From: Anaerolineales bacterium
GTDB lineage: Bacteria > Chloroflexota > Anaerolineae > Anaerolineales > Villigracilaceae
DNA: 46,606 bases
Direction: 5' to 3'
Assembly: GCA_017985935.1 (NCBI GenBank)
Contig: JAGNWT010000025.1
Coordinates: 1 to 46,606 of the forward strand
Numbering within the stretch: position 1 is the stretch's first letter; each line of letters opens with the position of its first letter. The position numbers and the translations under genes were made by a program. This document shows, piece by piece, positions 15,674 through 25,128 of the stretch. The notes under the pieces were generated by a model. The model was not told where the DNA came from, searched no databases, and was given only the letters and a program-made list of their open reading frames with translations.

Positions 15674-18576
15674 TTTTCCTCCTTTGAATTAATAACGCGG
15701 GCGAGCAACACCAACGGATGTTCTGATGTGGTCTTTGCGCCGTGTGAAAATTGCAAGCGGCATGCGGACCCAGTGGAGAGCACTTTTCGATTCTCTGCCG
15801 TCGCCTTGCGCACCTTGGGCAAAACGCCCAACTCCCCCACCTGCATCGAAAGATCGTAGTGCTCTGCGTCGTACCCAAATGTGCCTGCCATGCCGCAACA
15901 ACCCGCGTCAATCACTTCAACTTCAAAACCGAACATGCGGAGCAGGGCGGCAGTGGCTGCGGTCCCGGTTGGCAAGCCATCATCGGCAGGTCGCTCCGCT
16001 TGTTGGTGGCAGTGGGTATGAAGCGCTAGTTTTGTTTCTTTTTTTGAAAACAAATTAGGTTGTAAAATACTTTGATATTTATTGGCTACACGAAGTAAAA
16101 ATTCTTCAACAAGCCACACATCTTTTGCGAGGAGCTCCAACTCATCGCGACGATCGGGAATTAAAGAAGAGTATTCATGCTTTAGGCAGTAAACCTCGGG
16201 CGGCTCGCATCCAACTACACTTACATCTGCCCCTACCCCAAGTTGCTTGATCTCGTCTAACAGCTTTCCCGCATGGCTACGCGCTACTGGGATAAATCCC
16301 TTTGAGAGTAGAGACGCACCCGCGCCAACGGTCCGCAAAACTTTCACGCTGAAACCAAAAGCCTGCAAAATATCTATAGCGGCTCGACCGACCTCAGGCT
16401 CCAAGTATTTTGAAAAAACATCCGAAAGAAACAGGACGGTCTTATTGCCCGCTACATGATCCGCGCTTTTATCGGTCAACTTGCTCTTTGCAAAGACAGG
16501 AAATTCCCGCTTCTCCGTTATCCCTGCGGAGCGGGCGATCAAAGTCCGCGACCAATCTGCCCGCATAAAATAATTTACCAGTGGAGCAACAGGGGTTATC
16601 CATTTGGCGACAACATGGAAATAGCCAAACAGATAATCGCGCAAGGGTCTGCGATGAGTCTTGAAATATTCGTTCATGAACTCGTATTTCAATTTCGGCA
16701 TGTCCACGCCGCTGGGGCATTCCGATGTGCAGCCTTTACACGCCAAGCACAAGTCAAGCGAGGGAAAAACCTCGTCCATGCCAATTTCACTGTTGGAGCG
16801 GGCGATCAGTGACCGCAATAAATTGGAACGTCCTCGGGTGCTGAAGGCTTCATCGCGGGTTGCCTGAAAGGAAGGACACATCACACCTGTGGTCTTACGG
16901 CAAACTCCCTGACCGTTACAATGCTCGATCGCGCCAGCAAGTCCGCGCTCGTGTTCAAAGTGCAGATCCGAATCCCAAACTTTTATTTGGTAATCTGCAC
17001 CATATCTTAAATGCGAATCCATGGGCGGCGCATCGAACATTTTTTTTGGGTTCAAAATATTATCGGGGTCGGTTGCGCGCTTCAGAGAACGCATGGCGTC
17101 TGTGAGCTGCGTCCCATAAGTTTTCTCGATGGCTTCGCCCGAGACAATTCCATCTCCATGCTCGCTACTCATTGAACCGCCGAGACTCAAGGTCAACCTC
17201 AGGACCTTCTCGCCAATCGTCCGCAACGCACGAACACCCGTTCCTTTTTGCAGATCAAGGATCGGACGGATGTGCAAACAACCCGCGGAAGCGTGTGCGT
17301 AGATCCCACCTTCGGTCTGGTGTTCACGCATGATGCGCTCTACCTCTCCAACAAATTCCCCCAACCTTTCAACAGGCACAGCGCAGTCCTCAATGAACGC
17401 CGCGGGTCGGGCAGACTGCTGCCTCGAGTCCAGGATTCCCAAGCCCATCTTGCGGACGTTCCACACCCGCGATTGCTCCTCGGGAGACTCGGCGATCGTC
17501 ACAACATCTGCCAGGCGACGCACCGACTCTTTCAACGCCGATGGCTGGTCCCCGCTAAATTCAACGACCAACACTGCGGCAGGATCGCCCGTCATCCAAC
17601 CCATCTGACGCGCATACGCCGGGACGCCTCTTGCCAATTGAATAATAAGGCGCGGGATCAATTCGATCGCGCTCGGTTTCAATTCCAGCAGGCGAGGCAC
17701 AGCATTGCAGGCTTCTACAATGCTGTCGTAAGCAAGAACGCCGAGGATGGTATGTTTCGGTTTCGGAACGAGGTTGACCTTAGCGCGGCGAATGACAGCC
17801 AAAGTCCCTTCACTGCCGGCAAGGAGAGCCGCCATATTGACAGAGGTCTGCTGGCTGTATATCGACGAAGTCAAACCATAATTATCAGCGTCCCATTGCG
17901 GCGGCACGGACGGAGTCCAAGGCAGCAGATAGTTGAGTCGGTAGCCCGCTGAATTACGCCACGATCTTGGAAAGTTCTGCTTGATCGCTTCGGAATGTCT
18001 CTCACGAATTTCAGCGATCACTTGAGAAATCTTTGACCGCCCGCTTTCATTCCAAGTCTCGAGCGTGCCGTCCCCGAGGATCACGTCGGCGGCGATCAGG
18101 TGATCCGCGCTCATGCCATACAAAATGGAATGTGCGCCTGTGGCATTATTGCCGATCACTCCGCCCATCGTGGCACGCTCTGCCGAAGCGGGGTCGGGAC
18201 CGTACATCAGTCCACGCTTTGCCGCCGCGCGATTCAGATCCGCAAGCACCACGCCGGGCTCAACGATGGCAGTATGCGATTCCGGGTCGATCTCAACAAT
18301 GGAATCCAGATAACGTGAACAATCTAGGATCAACGCCTCACCGATGGCTTGCCCCCCAAGGGATGAACCCGCTCCACGCGGCAGAATGGGAATTTTATAT
18401 TTCACCGCCAATTCCACGGCTGAGATCAGGTCTTCTTGATGCTTTGGGATGGCAACTCCAAGCGGCTCGATCTGATACATGGATGCATCAGTGGAATATA
18501 AAACCTTCGACGCAGAATCCAACCGAAGGTCGCCCGTGAAGCGCTTCTTCAATTCAAATAAAAATTCAGGATGCAT
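15670..18576 (-). CDS. FAD-linked oxidase / Fe-S (GlcD-GlcF-like) dehydrogenase
   Basis: A 968-residue fusion of the kind seen in YdiJ-like D-2-hydroxyacid dehydrogenases. Residues 1-200 are the PCMH FAD-binding domain (PRGAGSSLGGQAIG, GNNATGAHSILYGMSADH). Residues 230-510 are the FAD-oxidase C-terminal domain with the SSEHGDGIVSGE active-site strand. Residues 540-650 carry Fe-S cysteines (CNGQGVCRKTTGVMCPSF and CLACKGCTSECPSGVDMPK). The C-terminal third has CCG-type motifs (HTHCHQQA, DAGCCGMAGTFG), ligands for an unusual Fe-S cluster. It likely oxidises D-lactate, D-2-hydroxyglutarate or glycolate and passes electrons to the quinone pool. ATG at 18576 has TAGAAT exactly 6 nt upstream and no Shine-Dalgarno. 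Confidence 0.9.
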   Translation of the reverse strand: MHPEFLFELKKRFTGDLRLDSASKVLYSTDASMYQIEPLGVAIPKHQEDLISAVELAVKYKIPILPRGAGSSLGGQAIGEALILDCSRYLDSIVEIDPESHTAIVEPGVVLADLNRAAAKRGLMYGPDPASAERATMGGVIGNNATGAHSILYGMSADHLIAADVILGDGTLETWNESGRSKISQVIAEIRERHSEAIKQNFPRSWRNSAGYRLNYLLPWTPSVPPQWDADNYGLTSSIYSQQTSVNMAALLAGSEGTLAVIRRAKVNLVPKPKHTILGVLAYDSIVEACNAVPRLLELKPSAIELIPRLIIQLARGVPAYARQMGWMTGDPAAVLVVEFSGDQPSALKESVRRLADVVTIAESPEEQSRVWNVRKMGLGILDSRQQSARPAAFIEDCAVPVERLGEFVGEVERIMREHQTEGGIYAHASAGCLHIRPILDLQKGTGVRALRTIGEKVLRLTLSLGGSMSSEHGDGIVSGEAIEKTYGTQLTDAMRSLKRATDPDNILNPKKMFDAPPMDSHLRYGADYQIKVWDSDLHFEHERGLAGAIEHCNGQGVCRKTTGVMCPSFQATRDEAFSTRGRSNLLRSLIARSNSEIGMDEVFPSLDLCLACKGCTSECPSGVDMPKLKYEFMNEYFKTHRRPLRDYLFGYFHVVAKWITPVAPLVNYFMRADWSRTLIARSAGITEKREFPVFAKSKLTDKSADHVAGNKTVLFLSDVFSKYLEPEVGRAAIDILQAFGFSVKVLRTVGAGASLLSKGFIPVARSHAGKLLDEIKQLGVGADVSVVGCEPPEVYCLKHEYSSLIPDRRDELELLAKDVWLVEEFLLRVANKYQSILQPNLFSKKETKLALHTHCHQQAERPADDGLPTGTAATAALLRMFGFEVEVIDAGCCGMAGTFGYDAEHYDLSMQVGELGVLPKVRKATAENRKVLSTGSACRLQFSHGAKTTSEHPLVLLARVINSKEEK

Positions 18577-18582
18577 AAATTG

Positions 18583-18588
18583 ATTCTA
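18583..18588 (-). promoter_or_regulatory. -10 box TAGAAT, leaderless geometry
   Basis: Minus-strand TAGAAT followed by 6 nt and the ATG of the FAD/Fe-S dehydrogenase. No clear -35. Confidence 0.5.
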
Positions 18589-18660
18589 ATCCTGTTTAAA
18601 AAAATATAGGACACAAAGGTATTCTCCTTCATGCCCTATGGGTTCATGAAATTCTTTTGC

Positions 18661-19407
18661 TTATTTTGCCTTGCCCTGATTCGCGACAGCGGCGGCTTTT
18701 TTGGCGGCTTCTTCGGCGTCGCCAAGATAATAATTCTTGATCGGCTTCAGATCGGCGTCAAGCTCGTAAACAAGCGGCAGTCCGGTCGGGATATTAAGCT
18801 CGGTAATGCTCTCTTCAGAAATATTATCGAGGTATTTCACCAGCGCGCGGATGGAATTTCCATGCGCGACCAACAATACACGCTTTCCTAGTTTGATCTC
18901 AGGCGCAAGCGTGGAATGCCAGTAAGGAAGCACGCGGTCCAAAGTGATCTTCAAAGATTCGGTGGCGGGCATCTGCTCGGGAGTCAGTCCCGCGTAGCGG
19001 CGATCAAATTTCGGATGACGCTCATCGGTCAATTCCAAGGCTGGGGGCGGAACATCATAAGAACGACGCCAGATCTTCACCTGCGCTTCGCCGAATTTCT
19101 CTGCCATCTCAGATTTGTTCAATCCTTGCAGGGAACCATAATGGCGTTCATTCAACTGCCAGGCACGAACCACCGGCAGCCAGTCGCGGTCCATCACATC
19201 TTGAATAAGTCCCAGAGTTTTGATCGCGCGTTTTAGAACCGAAGTGTAGGCGATATCAAAATCAAAACCGCCCTCGCGCAGCAGCTTGCCCGCCTCGCGC
19301 GCTTCTGAGCGACCGAGATCGGTCAGGTCAACATCTGTCCAGCCTGTGAATCGATTTTCAAGGTTCCAGGCGCTTTGTCCATGACGGACGAGAATTAATT
19401 TATACAT
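18661..19407 (-). CDS. gpmA: 2,3-bisphosphoglycerate-dependent phosphoglycerate mutase
   Basis: Glycolytic/gluconeogenic enzyme interconverting 3- and 2-phosphoglycerate via a phosphohistidine. [18 protein letters not shown] carries the catalytic His9; [23 protein letters not shown] and [16 protein letters not shown] (second catalytic His) are all intact. 248 residues, the usual length. The extreme C-terminus is an Ala/Lys-rich tail. CAGGAG stands before the ATG. It is divergent from mutS. Confidence 0.96.
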   Translation of the reverse strand: MYKLILVRHGQSAWNLENRFTGWTDVDLTDLGRSEAREAGKLLREGGFDFDIAYTSVLKRAIKTLGLIQDVMDRDWLPVVRAWQLNERHYGSLQGLNKSEMAEKFGEAQVKIWRRSYDVPPPALELTDERHPKFDRRYAGLTPEQMPATESLKITLDRVLPYWHSTLAPEIKLGKRVLLVAHGNSIRALVKYLDNISEESITELNIPTGLPLVYELDADLKPIKNYYLGDAEEAAKKAAAVANQGKAK

Positions 19408-19433
19408 GAGTTACTCCTGAAAAATAATAACGA

Positions 19434-19439
19434 ATTATA
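19434..19439 (-). promoter_or_regulatory. Likely -10 box of gpmA
   Basis: Minus-strand TATAAT, 26 nt before the gpmA ATG. The -35 is weak. CAGGAG follows in the short leader. Confidence 0.45.
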
Positions 19440-19460
19440 GCCCAAGTCCACACGGCATAG

Positions 19461-19466
19461 TAAAAT
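19461..19466 (+). promoter_or_regulatory. -10 box of mutS, leaderless geometry
   Basis: TAAAAT followed by exactly 6 nt and the mutS ATG at 19473. No clear -35 and no Shine-Dalgarno. Confidence 0.5.
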
Positions 19467-19472
19467 CAAGGC

Positions 19473-22019
19473 ATGGCAAATAACGAAGATGTCACCCCTG
19501 TCCGTCAACAATATCTGGATATCAAACGCGAATACCCCGACGCGATCGTCTTTTTTCGGCTCGGCGATTTTTATGAGACATTCGACGAGGATGCCGAGAT
19601 CACCGCGCGCGAGCTGGATATTGTACTAACCTCACGCCCCGTTGGCGGCGGCGTGCGCGTGCCATTGGCAGGTATTCCGTATCACGCGGTTGAGAATTAT
19701 CTCGCCCGTCTGATCGAAAAGGGGCATCACGTAGCGATCTGCGAACAAGTCGGCGACCAGCCATCGAAAGGGATCTTTCCGCGCAAAGTGGTGAGAGTGG
19801 TCACGCCGGGGACTGTGACCGAGCCCGGACTCCTGCCCGGCGATGCGAACAACTATCTAACCTCGGTCGTTCTTAACGGGGAGACTGCTTCTATTTCCTA
19901 TACAGATGTCACCACTGGTGAATTTGCCGTCACCGAACTTCCGCTCGAAGCCCTGCGCGCCGAGTTGACCAGACTCCACCCTGCCGAAATTTTGCATCCC
20001 GACAATCAAACCCTGCCCGATGGCATCAACGGGCATCTCACCGCATTACCGGCATGGAAGTTCGAACCGGGTAAATGCAATGAAACCTTGCTGACTCAGT
20101 TCAGATCCTCCACGCTGGACGGGTTTGGGTTGAAAGCCAATAGCCTGCAAGTGAGAGCCGCAGGAGCGATCGTGCTTTATCTCAAAGAAACCCAGCCCGA
20201 TGCGCTCAACCTGCTCACATCCTTGCGATCGTACAGTCTAAATGAGTTCATGACCCTGGACGCATCCACCCGCAGAAATTTGGAATTGGACGAAACCCTG
20301 CGCGGCGAGCGGAAGGGATCCCTGCTTGGCACTTTGGATTTCACGATCACCCCGATGGGAAAGAGATTGATCCATCAATGGGTCAGCCAGCCGTTATTGC
20401 AGGTGGCAAAGATCAACAAAAGACAGGACGGTGTGCAGCACTTCGTCAGCAACGGGATGGTTCGCGCGGAACTGCGGGAGGAATTGAAACCACTCGCCGA
20501 TCTGGAGCGTCTCGTCAATCGGGTGATCGCGGGGCAGGCGCAGCCGCGTGATCTGGTGGCGATGAGAAACACACTTGGGCAATTGCCGAAAGTAAAGGAA
20601 GTTATCAACGGGCAGTCTGCGGTCAACGGGCAGTGGTCGGTTTGCGAAGAACAATTTTCTTTATTGCAAAATGCCATCGACGAAGATCCGCCCGCCACAT
20701 TGCAAAACACGGGCGTGATCCGCTCTGGCTATTCGGCAGAGCTGGACGGCGTGATCGAAGCATCAAAACACGCGCGCGATTGGATCGCAAATCTCGAAGG
20801 CATTGAAAGAGAAAGAACAGGGATCAAGACACTCAAGGTCGGTTACAACAAGGTCTTCGGTTATTTCATTGAGATCTCCCGCGGCGCGGCAGACCGAGCG
20901 CCCGAAAATTACATCCGCAAGCAGACGCTGGTCAATGCGGAGCGCTTCATCACGCCTGAGATGAAGGAATATGAAACGCTGGTCTTGAACGCGGAAGAAA
21001 GAATCAAAGAAATCGAAACCCGGTTATTCCGTGAAGTGTGCGCGGAGTTGGGCAAGTCTGCAAATACGCTGCTTGCCACTGCACGCGCCATCGCCGTGCT
21101 GGATGTTCTCTCTGCCCTGGGCGAAGCGGCTGCTCTGGGAGGCTATTGCAGACCCGAGGTCCACGAAGGGAACGGGCTGGAAATCCTCGAGGGGCGGCAC
21201 CCTGTTGTTGAGCAGTATCTGAAGAACGATCGCTACATACCCAATGACATCGTGTTCGAAAAAGGTGAAGTGGTGCGGATCATCACCGGTCCGAACATGG
21301 CTGGTAAATCGACCTATCTGAGACAAGCCGCGTTGATCGTTTTAATGGCGCAGATGGGATCATTCGTGCCCGCAGCTTCAGCAAAGATCGGTCTGGTGGA
21401 TAGGATTTTCACGCGCATCGGCGCGCAGGATGAAATTCACGCCGGGCAATCCACCTTCATGGTGGAGATGGTGGAAGCGGCGAATATTCTGCACCACGCA
21501 ACATCGCGCTCGTTGTTGATCCTGGATGAGATCGGGCGCGGCACTTCAACCTATGACGGACTCTCGATCGCATGGGGTATCATCGAATATATTCATAATC
21601 ACCCGCAGTTGAGAGCAAAGACATTATTTGCCACGCACTACCATGAACTGACCCAACTGGCAGACCTGCTGCCCGGTATCCGCAACTACAATGTGGCAGT
21701 GAGCGAAGCAGATAACAAGGTTGTGTTCCTGCACAAGATCATCGCCGGGGGCGCAGACCGTTCTTACGGAATCCATGTGGCGCAACTGGCCGGGCTTCCT
21801 GATCCGGTGATCCAGCGTGCAAATGAGATCATGGCTGAGTTGGAAAAGACTTCAGGTCGAGCTGTGAAAATTCATCCGCACGCGGCGCAGCAAGCCGCGC
21901 TCTTTCCTGAAACCAGCCCGCTGTTGGATGAATTGAAAGGCTTGGATGTGAACGCTCTATCCCCCATTGAAGCCTTGAACAGATTGTTCGAATGGCAAAA
22001 GAAATTCCTGCAAAAGTAA
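19473..22019 (+). CDS. mutS: DNA mismatch repair protein MutS
   Basis: Mismatch-recognition ATPase. 848 residues, all domains present. The N-terminal mismatch-binding motif is intact (VFFRLGDFYETFDEDA, with the Phe that inserts at mismatches and its Glu). The C-terminal ATPase has Walker A GPNMAGKST (606-614), DEIGRGTSTYDGLSIAW with Walker B, and FATHYHELT. KVGYNKVFGYFIE and RGAADRAPENYIRKQTL mark the lever/clamp region. An oddity near residues 378-389 (NGQSAVNGQWSV) is encoded by two 12-bp direct repeats and looks like an added segment. MutL is not in the window. The stop lies 6 nt from the stop of the convergent membrane-protein gene. Confidence 0.97.
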   Translation: MANNEDVTPVRQQYLDIKREYPDAIVFFRLGDFYETFDEDAEITARELDIVLTSRPVGGGVRVPLAGIPYHAVENYLARLIEKGHHVAICEQVGDQPSKGIFPRKVVRVVTPGTVTEPGLLPGDANNYLTSVVLNGETASISYTDVTTGEFAVTELPLEALRAELTRLHPAEILHPDNQTLPDGINGHLTALPAWKFEPGKCNETLLTQFRSSTLDGFGLKANSLQVRAAGAIVLYLKETQPDALNLLTSLRSYSLNEFMTLDASTRRNLELDETLRGERKGSLLGTLDFTITPMGKRLIHQWVSQPLLQVAKINKRQDGVQHFVSNGMVRAELREELKPLADLERLVNRVIAGQAQPRDLVAMRNTLGQLPKVKEVINGQSAVNGQWSVCEEQFSLLQNAIDEDPPATLQNTGVIRSGYSAELDGVIEASKHARDWIANLEGIERERTGIKTLKVGYNKVFGYFIEISRGAADRAPENYIRKQTLVNAERFITPEMKEYETLVLNAEERIKEIETRLFREVCAELGKSANTLLATARAIAVLDVLSALGEAAALGGYCRPEVHEGNGLEILEGRHPVVEQYLKNDRYIPNDIVFEKGEVVRIITGPNMAGKSTYLRQAALIVLMAQMGSFVPAASAKIGLVDRIFTRIGAQDEIHAGQSTFMVEMVEAANILHHATSRSLLILDEIGRGTSTYDGLSIAWGIIEYIHNHPQLRAKTLFATHYHELTQLADLLPGIRNYNVAVSEADNKVVFLHKIIAGGADRSYGIHVAQLAGLPDPVIQRANEIMAELEKTSGRAVKIHPHAAQQAALFPETSPLLDELKGLDVNALSPIEALNRLFEWQKKFLQK
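20605..20634 (+). repeat. Direct repeat inside mutS
   Basis: TCAACGGGCAGT occurs at 20605-20616 and 20623-20634, period 18 bp (in frame), encoding NGQSAVNGQWSV. Confidence 0.7.
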
Positions 22020-22025
22020 TCGTGG

Positions 22026-23582
22026 CTACTTCAAAAGATAGATCAATATTTCGTTCGCAGAATACACGACCTCGTAGTTCCCCGTCTCATCAATTGAGGC
22101 GGGGAATTTTTTATCGGCGCCTGCTCTTTGAATAACCAGATATTGATACTCGATTCCCGTCCGAATAGACCACTCGTCAAAGCAGTCTGCAGTTTTGCAG
22201 GCTTGAACTTCCGCAAAGTCACCATATCTATTATAGAACTCCGATCCCAACAACCATTCATATCCTTGAATGGTCGTTTGTCCACGACGATCAGTGAGAG
22301 CAGGGAACCACTCCACAAAGGGATCGATCTCCGGGCTTTGCACACCTGTGATGGGCAGGAAATAACTTTCTGGAGGAGTATTCTCTCGAATCCAAGTCAG
22401 TGCATCACGATCAGCTGAAGTGAGAGTGGTGTTGATCAACTTGAATCCGTACAACCCAGACTCGATAAAGAGGTAAACCATGAGCAGCAGCAAACTCAGA
22501 TTTTGCCAACCACGTTCGTGAATTTCCTGGTGGTTGATGTTTTTGACAAGAAGATCAACAAGCCTCGGCAGGGCATCAGTCCATGCGAGGGCGATCAACA
22601 TGCAGAATGGATAGAATGCAATGCTCGGGGCGCTGCGAGGGTCCACAAGGTAAGGGAGGATAAACCAGACAATCAAAAAATACTGTCGTTTCCAAATCCC
22701 CCACAAAATACCAACGAGCCGCAAGACAACAAGAACGGGAAACGCGGTCTGACTGGCGGTCAATGCCCAAAAGATATTTAGAAAAAAAGGCTGGTTGTGA
22801 TAGCCTGTGTTCAATGCCGAAAGAAAAGGTGCAAGTCCGTGTTGAACAAGGACACTCCCCCACCACGGCGCAGACAAGGACAAAGTTCCCAACCCAACAG
22901 CCAAAGCATGAATGGCAGATCGCCAAGTCCGTCCGTAAAAAAGCCACAACAAAATGCAGCCTGCAGCCGTATGGATACCAACCTCTGGATGGCTCAAAAC
23001 GGTCAACGAGCAAAATACAGTGGAGAGTATCCACGCTGTTCTGCCCCCCGTCCGAAAGAGACGATACACCCACCATAAAGAGAGCAGCATGAACAGCGAG
23101 CCAAAACTTCTGGTCAAACCGCCGCCCATGATAAACCAGGCCGAAGCGCCGGGTGTAAGGGCATAGAAGATCGCAGCGACTGCTCCCCGCTGACGGGACT
23201 CTAGCACACTTGAAGCCAGCGCATAAAATGCAAAAATGGACAGTGTGTTAACTGCGGGGGGCAGCCAGCGCAGGATCTCGATCTCTGAGAACCCAAAAGC
23301 GGAGGAGAGAAAAGCAGCGAAATAAAACCCGAAAGGCGGATACGCAAACGGAATATTCAGATGATTGTAGGAAGTGACAGCCGGAAGAACAAATCCATTA
23401 CTGCGCAGGTCGCGGATCATGCTATAGAACATTCCGCCGTCATTCAATGGAAAGCCCGCTTGCATCCCAGGGAAGAAGCGGGCGATCGATCCAAACAAGA
23501 GTGTTGTGCCAAGAATCAGAACAAGCCACTCATTTTGAGTCAGCTTCTTTTTTTCCTTGTTTTCAACTTTGGTGTAATTCAT
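22026..23582 (-). CDS. Polytopic membrane protein, glycosyltransferase-C-like (paralogue of 32866-34446)
   Basis: 518-residue protein with about 10-12 hydrophobic helices and a soluble C-terminal domain (from about 400). The first extracytoplasmic loop DGGMFYSMIRDLRSNGF and the block TSYNHLNIPFAYPPFGFY resemble the acidic catalytic loop of GT-C (PMT/ArnT-like) enzymes, which use lipid-linked sugars. The C-terminal WFPALTDRRGQTTIQGYEWL is also found in the paralogue at 32866. It starts 10 nt after the aldo/keto reductase stop, with no good Shine-Dalgarno. Enzymatic role is inferred from topology only. Confidence 0.72.
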   Translation of the reverse strand: MNYTKVENKEKKKLTQNEWLVLILGTTLLFGSIARFFPGMQAGFPLNDGGMFYSMIRDLRSNGFVLPAVTSYNHLNIPFAYPPFGFYFAAFLSSAFGFSEIEILRWLPPAVNTLSIFAFYALASSVLESRQRGAVAAIFYALTPGASAWFIMGGGLTRSFGSLFMLLSLWWVYRLFRTGGRTAWILSTVFCSLTVLSHPEVGIHTAAGCILLWLFYGRTWRSAIHALAVGLGTLSLSAPWWGSVLVQHGLAPFLSALNTGYHNQPFFLNIFWALTASQTAFPVLVVLRLVGILWGIWKRQYFLIVWFILPYLVDPRSAPSIAFYPFCMLIALAWTDALPRLVDLLVKNINHQEIHERGWQNLSLLLLMVYLFIESGLYGFKLINTTLTSADRDALTWIRENTPPESYFLPITGVQSPEIDPFVEWFPALTDRRGQTTIQGYEWLLGSEFYNRYGDFAEVQACKTADCFDEWSIRTGIEYQYLVIQRAGADKKFPASIDETGNYEVVYSANEILIYLLK

Positions 23583-23592
23583 CCGGGCAGGG

Positions 23593-24567
23593 TCATTCCT
23601 CTTCAGATTTCCAGGCGGTCATGGAATTGAGCAAATTCAAATCGTCCGCAGACAACTTCATTTTCAACGCGCCCAGATTTTCATTTAATTGCTCAATAGA
23701 GGTCGCACCGATGATCGGGCTGGTGATGACCGGGTCGGCAAGCATCCATGCCAATGCGACTTGCGAGATCGTGCCTTGATGACGAAGCGCAATGACTTCC
23801 ATTGCATCCACAAGCGCGAAGTTCTCATCGGTCATCGATCGTTTGCGTCCTTCGGCGCGCTTACTTTCAGGCAGGGACTGATTCTTACGATATTTGCCGG
23901 TCAAAAACCCACCTGCCAGCGGGCTGTATGGAATGACTGCGATCTCGTAGGTTTTACAGACCTGATGCAATTCACGCTCAAATTCATCCCGATGGATCAG
24001 GTTGTAATGCGGCTGGATGCAATCATAACGAGCAAGGTTGTATTTGTCTGAAGTCCACAAGGCTTGCATCAATTCCCAGGCGGAATAATTGGATGCCCCC
24101 ACATACCTCACCTTCCCCTGCTTCACCAGATCATCAAAGGCGCGCAGGGTTTCCTCAATCGGTGTATCCTCATCGGTCCAATGAGACTGATACAGATCAA
24201 TGTAATCGGTCTGCAAACGCCGCAAGGAGGCTTCCACGCCATTCATAATATGCGTACGGCTTAATCCCTGATCGTTCGGCCCTTTTCCCATCTCGCCGCG
24301 AACTTTTGTAGCAAGCACGATCTGATCTCGCGGGATCTTATTCTTCTTCATCCAGTTGCCGATGAAGGTCTCCGAAACACCGCCGGGGTTCCCCTCCACC
24401 CATTTGGAGTATATATCGGCGGTGTCAATAAAATTGATCCCGCTTTCCAAAGTTGCAGAAAGAATCCGATAAGTCTCATCTTCCCCTACTGACCAGCCGA
24501 ATTGCATAGTCCCCATGCACAAAGGAGAAACCTTCAAACCCGTTCTGCCAAGCCTTACATAGTCCAT
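23593..24567 (-). CDS. Aldo/keto reductase
   Basis: NAD(P)H-dependent reductase of aldehydes or ketones, (alpha/beta)8 barrel, 324 residues. The catalytic tetrad is intact: Asp and Tyr in FIDTADIYSKW, Lys in VLATKVRG, His in YQSHWTDEDTP. IPYSPLAGGFLTGKY and IIGATSIEQLNENL supply the cofactor phosphate contacts. The N-terminus MDYVRLGRTGLKVS is typical. The start at 24567 is chosen over the ATG at 24579, because GGAGG lies between them, 6 nt before 24567. Substrate unknown. It is cotranscribed with the membrane protein that follows. Confidence 0.93.
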   Translation of the reverse strand: MDYVRLGRTGLKVSPLCMGTMQFGWSVGEDETYRILSATLESGINFIDTADIYSKWVEGNPGGVSETFIGNWMKKNKIPRDQIVLATKVRGEMGKGPNDQGLSRTHIMNGVEASLRRLQTDYIDLYQSHWTDEDTPIEETLRAFDDLVKQGKVRYVGASNYSAWELMQALWTSDKYNLARYDCIQPHYNLIHRDEFERELHQVCKTYEIAVIPYSPLAGGFLTGKYRKNQSLPESKRAEGRKRSMTDENFALVDAMEVIALRHQGTISQVALAWMLADPVITSPIIGATSIEQLNENLGALKMKLSADDLNLLNSMTAWKSEEE

Positions 24568-24599
24568 GTGAACCTCCATTTCCGTGCATTATAAACAAA

Positions 24600-24635
24600 A
24601 AAAGCGGATGCCTGCTTCATCAGGCATCCGCTTTT
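24600..24635 (-). terminator. Terminator of the small lipoprotein gene
   Basis: 15-bp stem (24600-24614 and 24621-24635), CTTCAT loop, T-rich tail on the minus strand. Confidence 0.9.
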
Positions 24636-24646
24636 GGTTTTAAAAC

Positions 24647-25057
24647 TTACTCCACAGAGAAGGTCACCGTGCTATTCAAGACCTCATTGAAATACACCTC
24701 TACCTTGTAACTTCCAACCGGCCAACCTTCGGTGGGAGGCTCAAAGTAAAAGTTGATGGTATAAGCAAGTTTGTCTTCATCCAGCTTAATGTCAACTTCA
24801 TCGATCAAAAAACCTGATTCGTAGCCCTCAACATTATCCACCATCCATTTCGAGGTGACCACGTTGCCCTGTTTACCGTTCGTGAGATCACTAACAACAT
24901 AGATCGTATCGTTGGTTGAGAATACTGAAGCCAGCTCATCCCCTGCGGCGTCACGTGCCGTGCGGACATTGCTCAAGGTCGGCTCCCCTGCGGCGCAGGC
25001 AAGGGTGGAAGCGATGAGAGCAAGCACCGCAAGCAGGATCGAAAACTTTTTATTCAT
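24647..25057 (-). CDS. Small lipoprotein of unknown function
   Basis: 136 residues. Signal peptide with lipobox STLAC (Cys21), then a beta-rich domain. The pattern SVFSTNDTIYVVSDLTNG... followed by GSYKVEVYFNEVLNSTVTFSVE looks like an immunoglobulin-like sandwich displayed on the cell surface. I do not recognise the family. AAAGGAG precedes the ATG, and a TATAAT -10 (25087-25092, minus) gives a leader of about 25 nt. Monocistronic, with its own terminator. Confidence 0.8.
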   Translation of the reverse strand: MNKKFSILLAVLALIASTLACAAGEPTLSNVRTARDAAGDELASVFSTNDTIYVVSDLTNGKQGNVVTSKWMVDNVEGYESGFLIDEVDIKLDEDKLAYTINFYFEPPTEGWPVGSYKVEVYFNEVLNSTVTFSVE

Positions 25058-25128
25058 TACATTCTCCTTTGGTTATTGATCAGAGAATTATAACGACATC
25101 ACCGAATAGGGAAAACCATACTTAAGCA

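Noticed and set aside
18608..18619. CTTTGTG-type motifs (also near 45735-45749)
   Set aside because: Short strings common between genes in many bacteria; two loose copies here do not make a repeat family.
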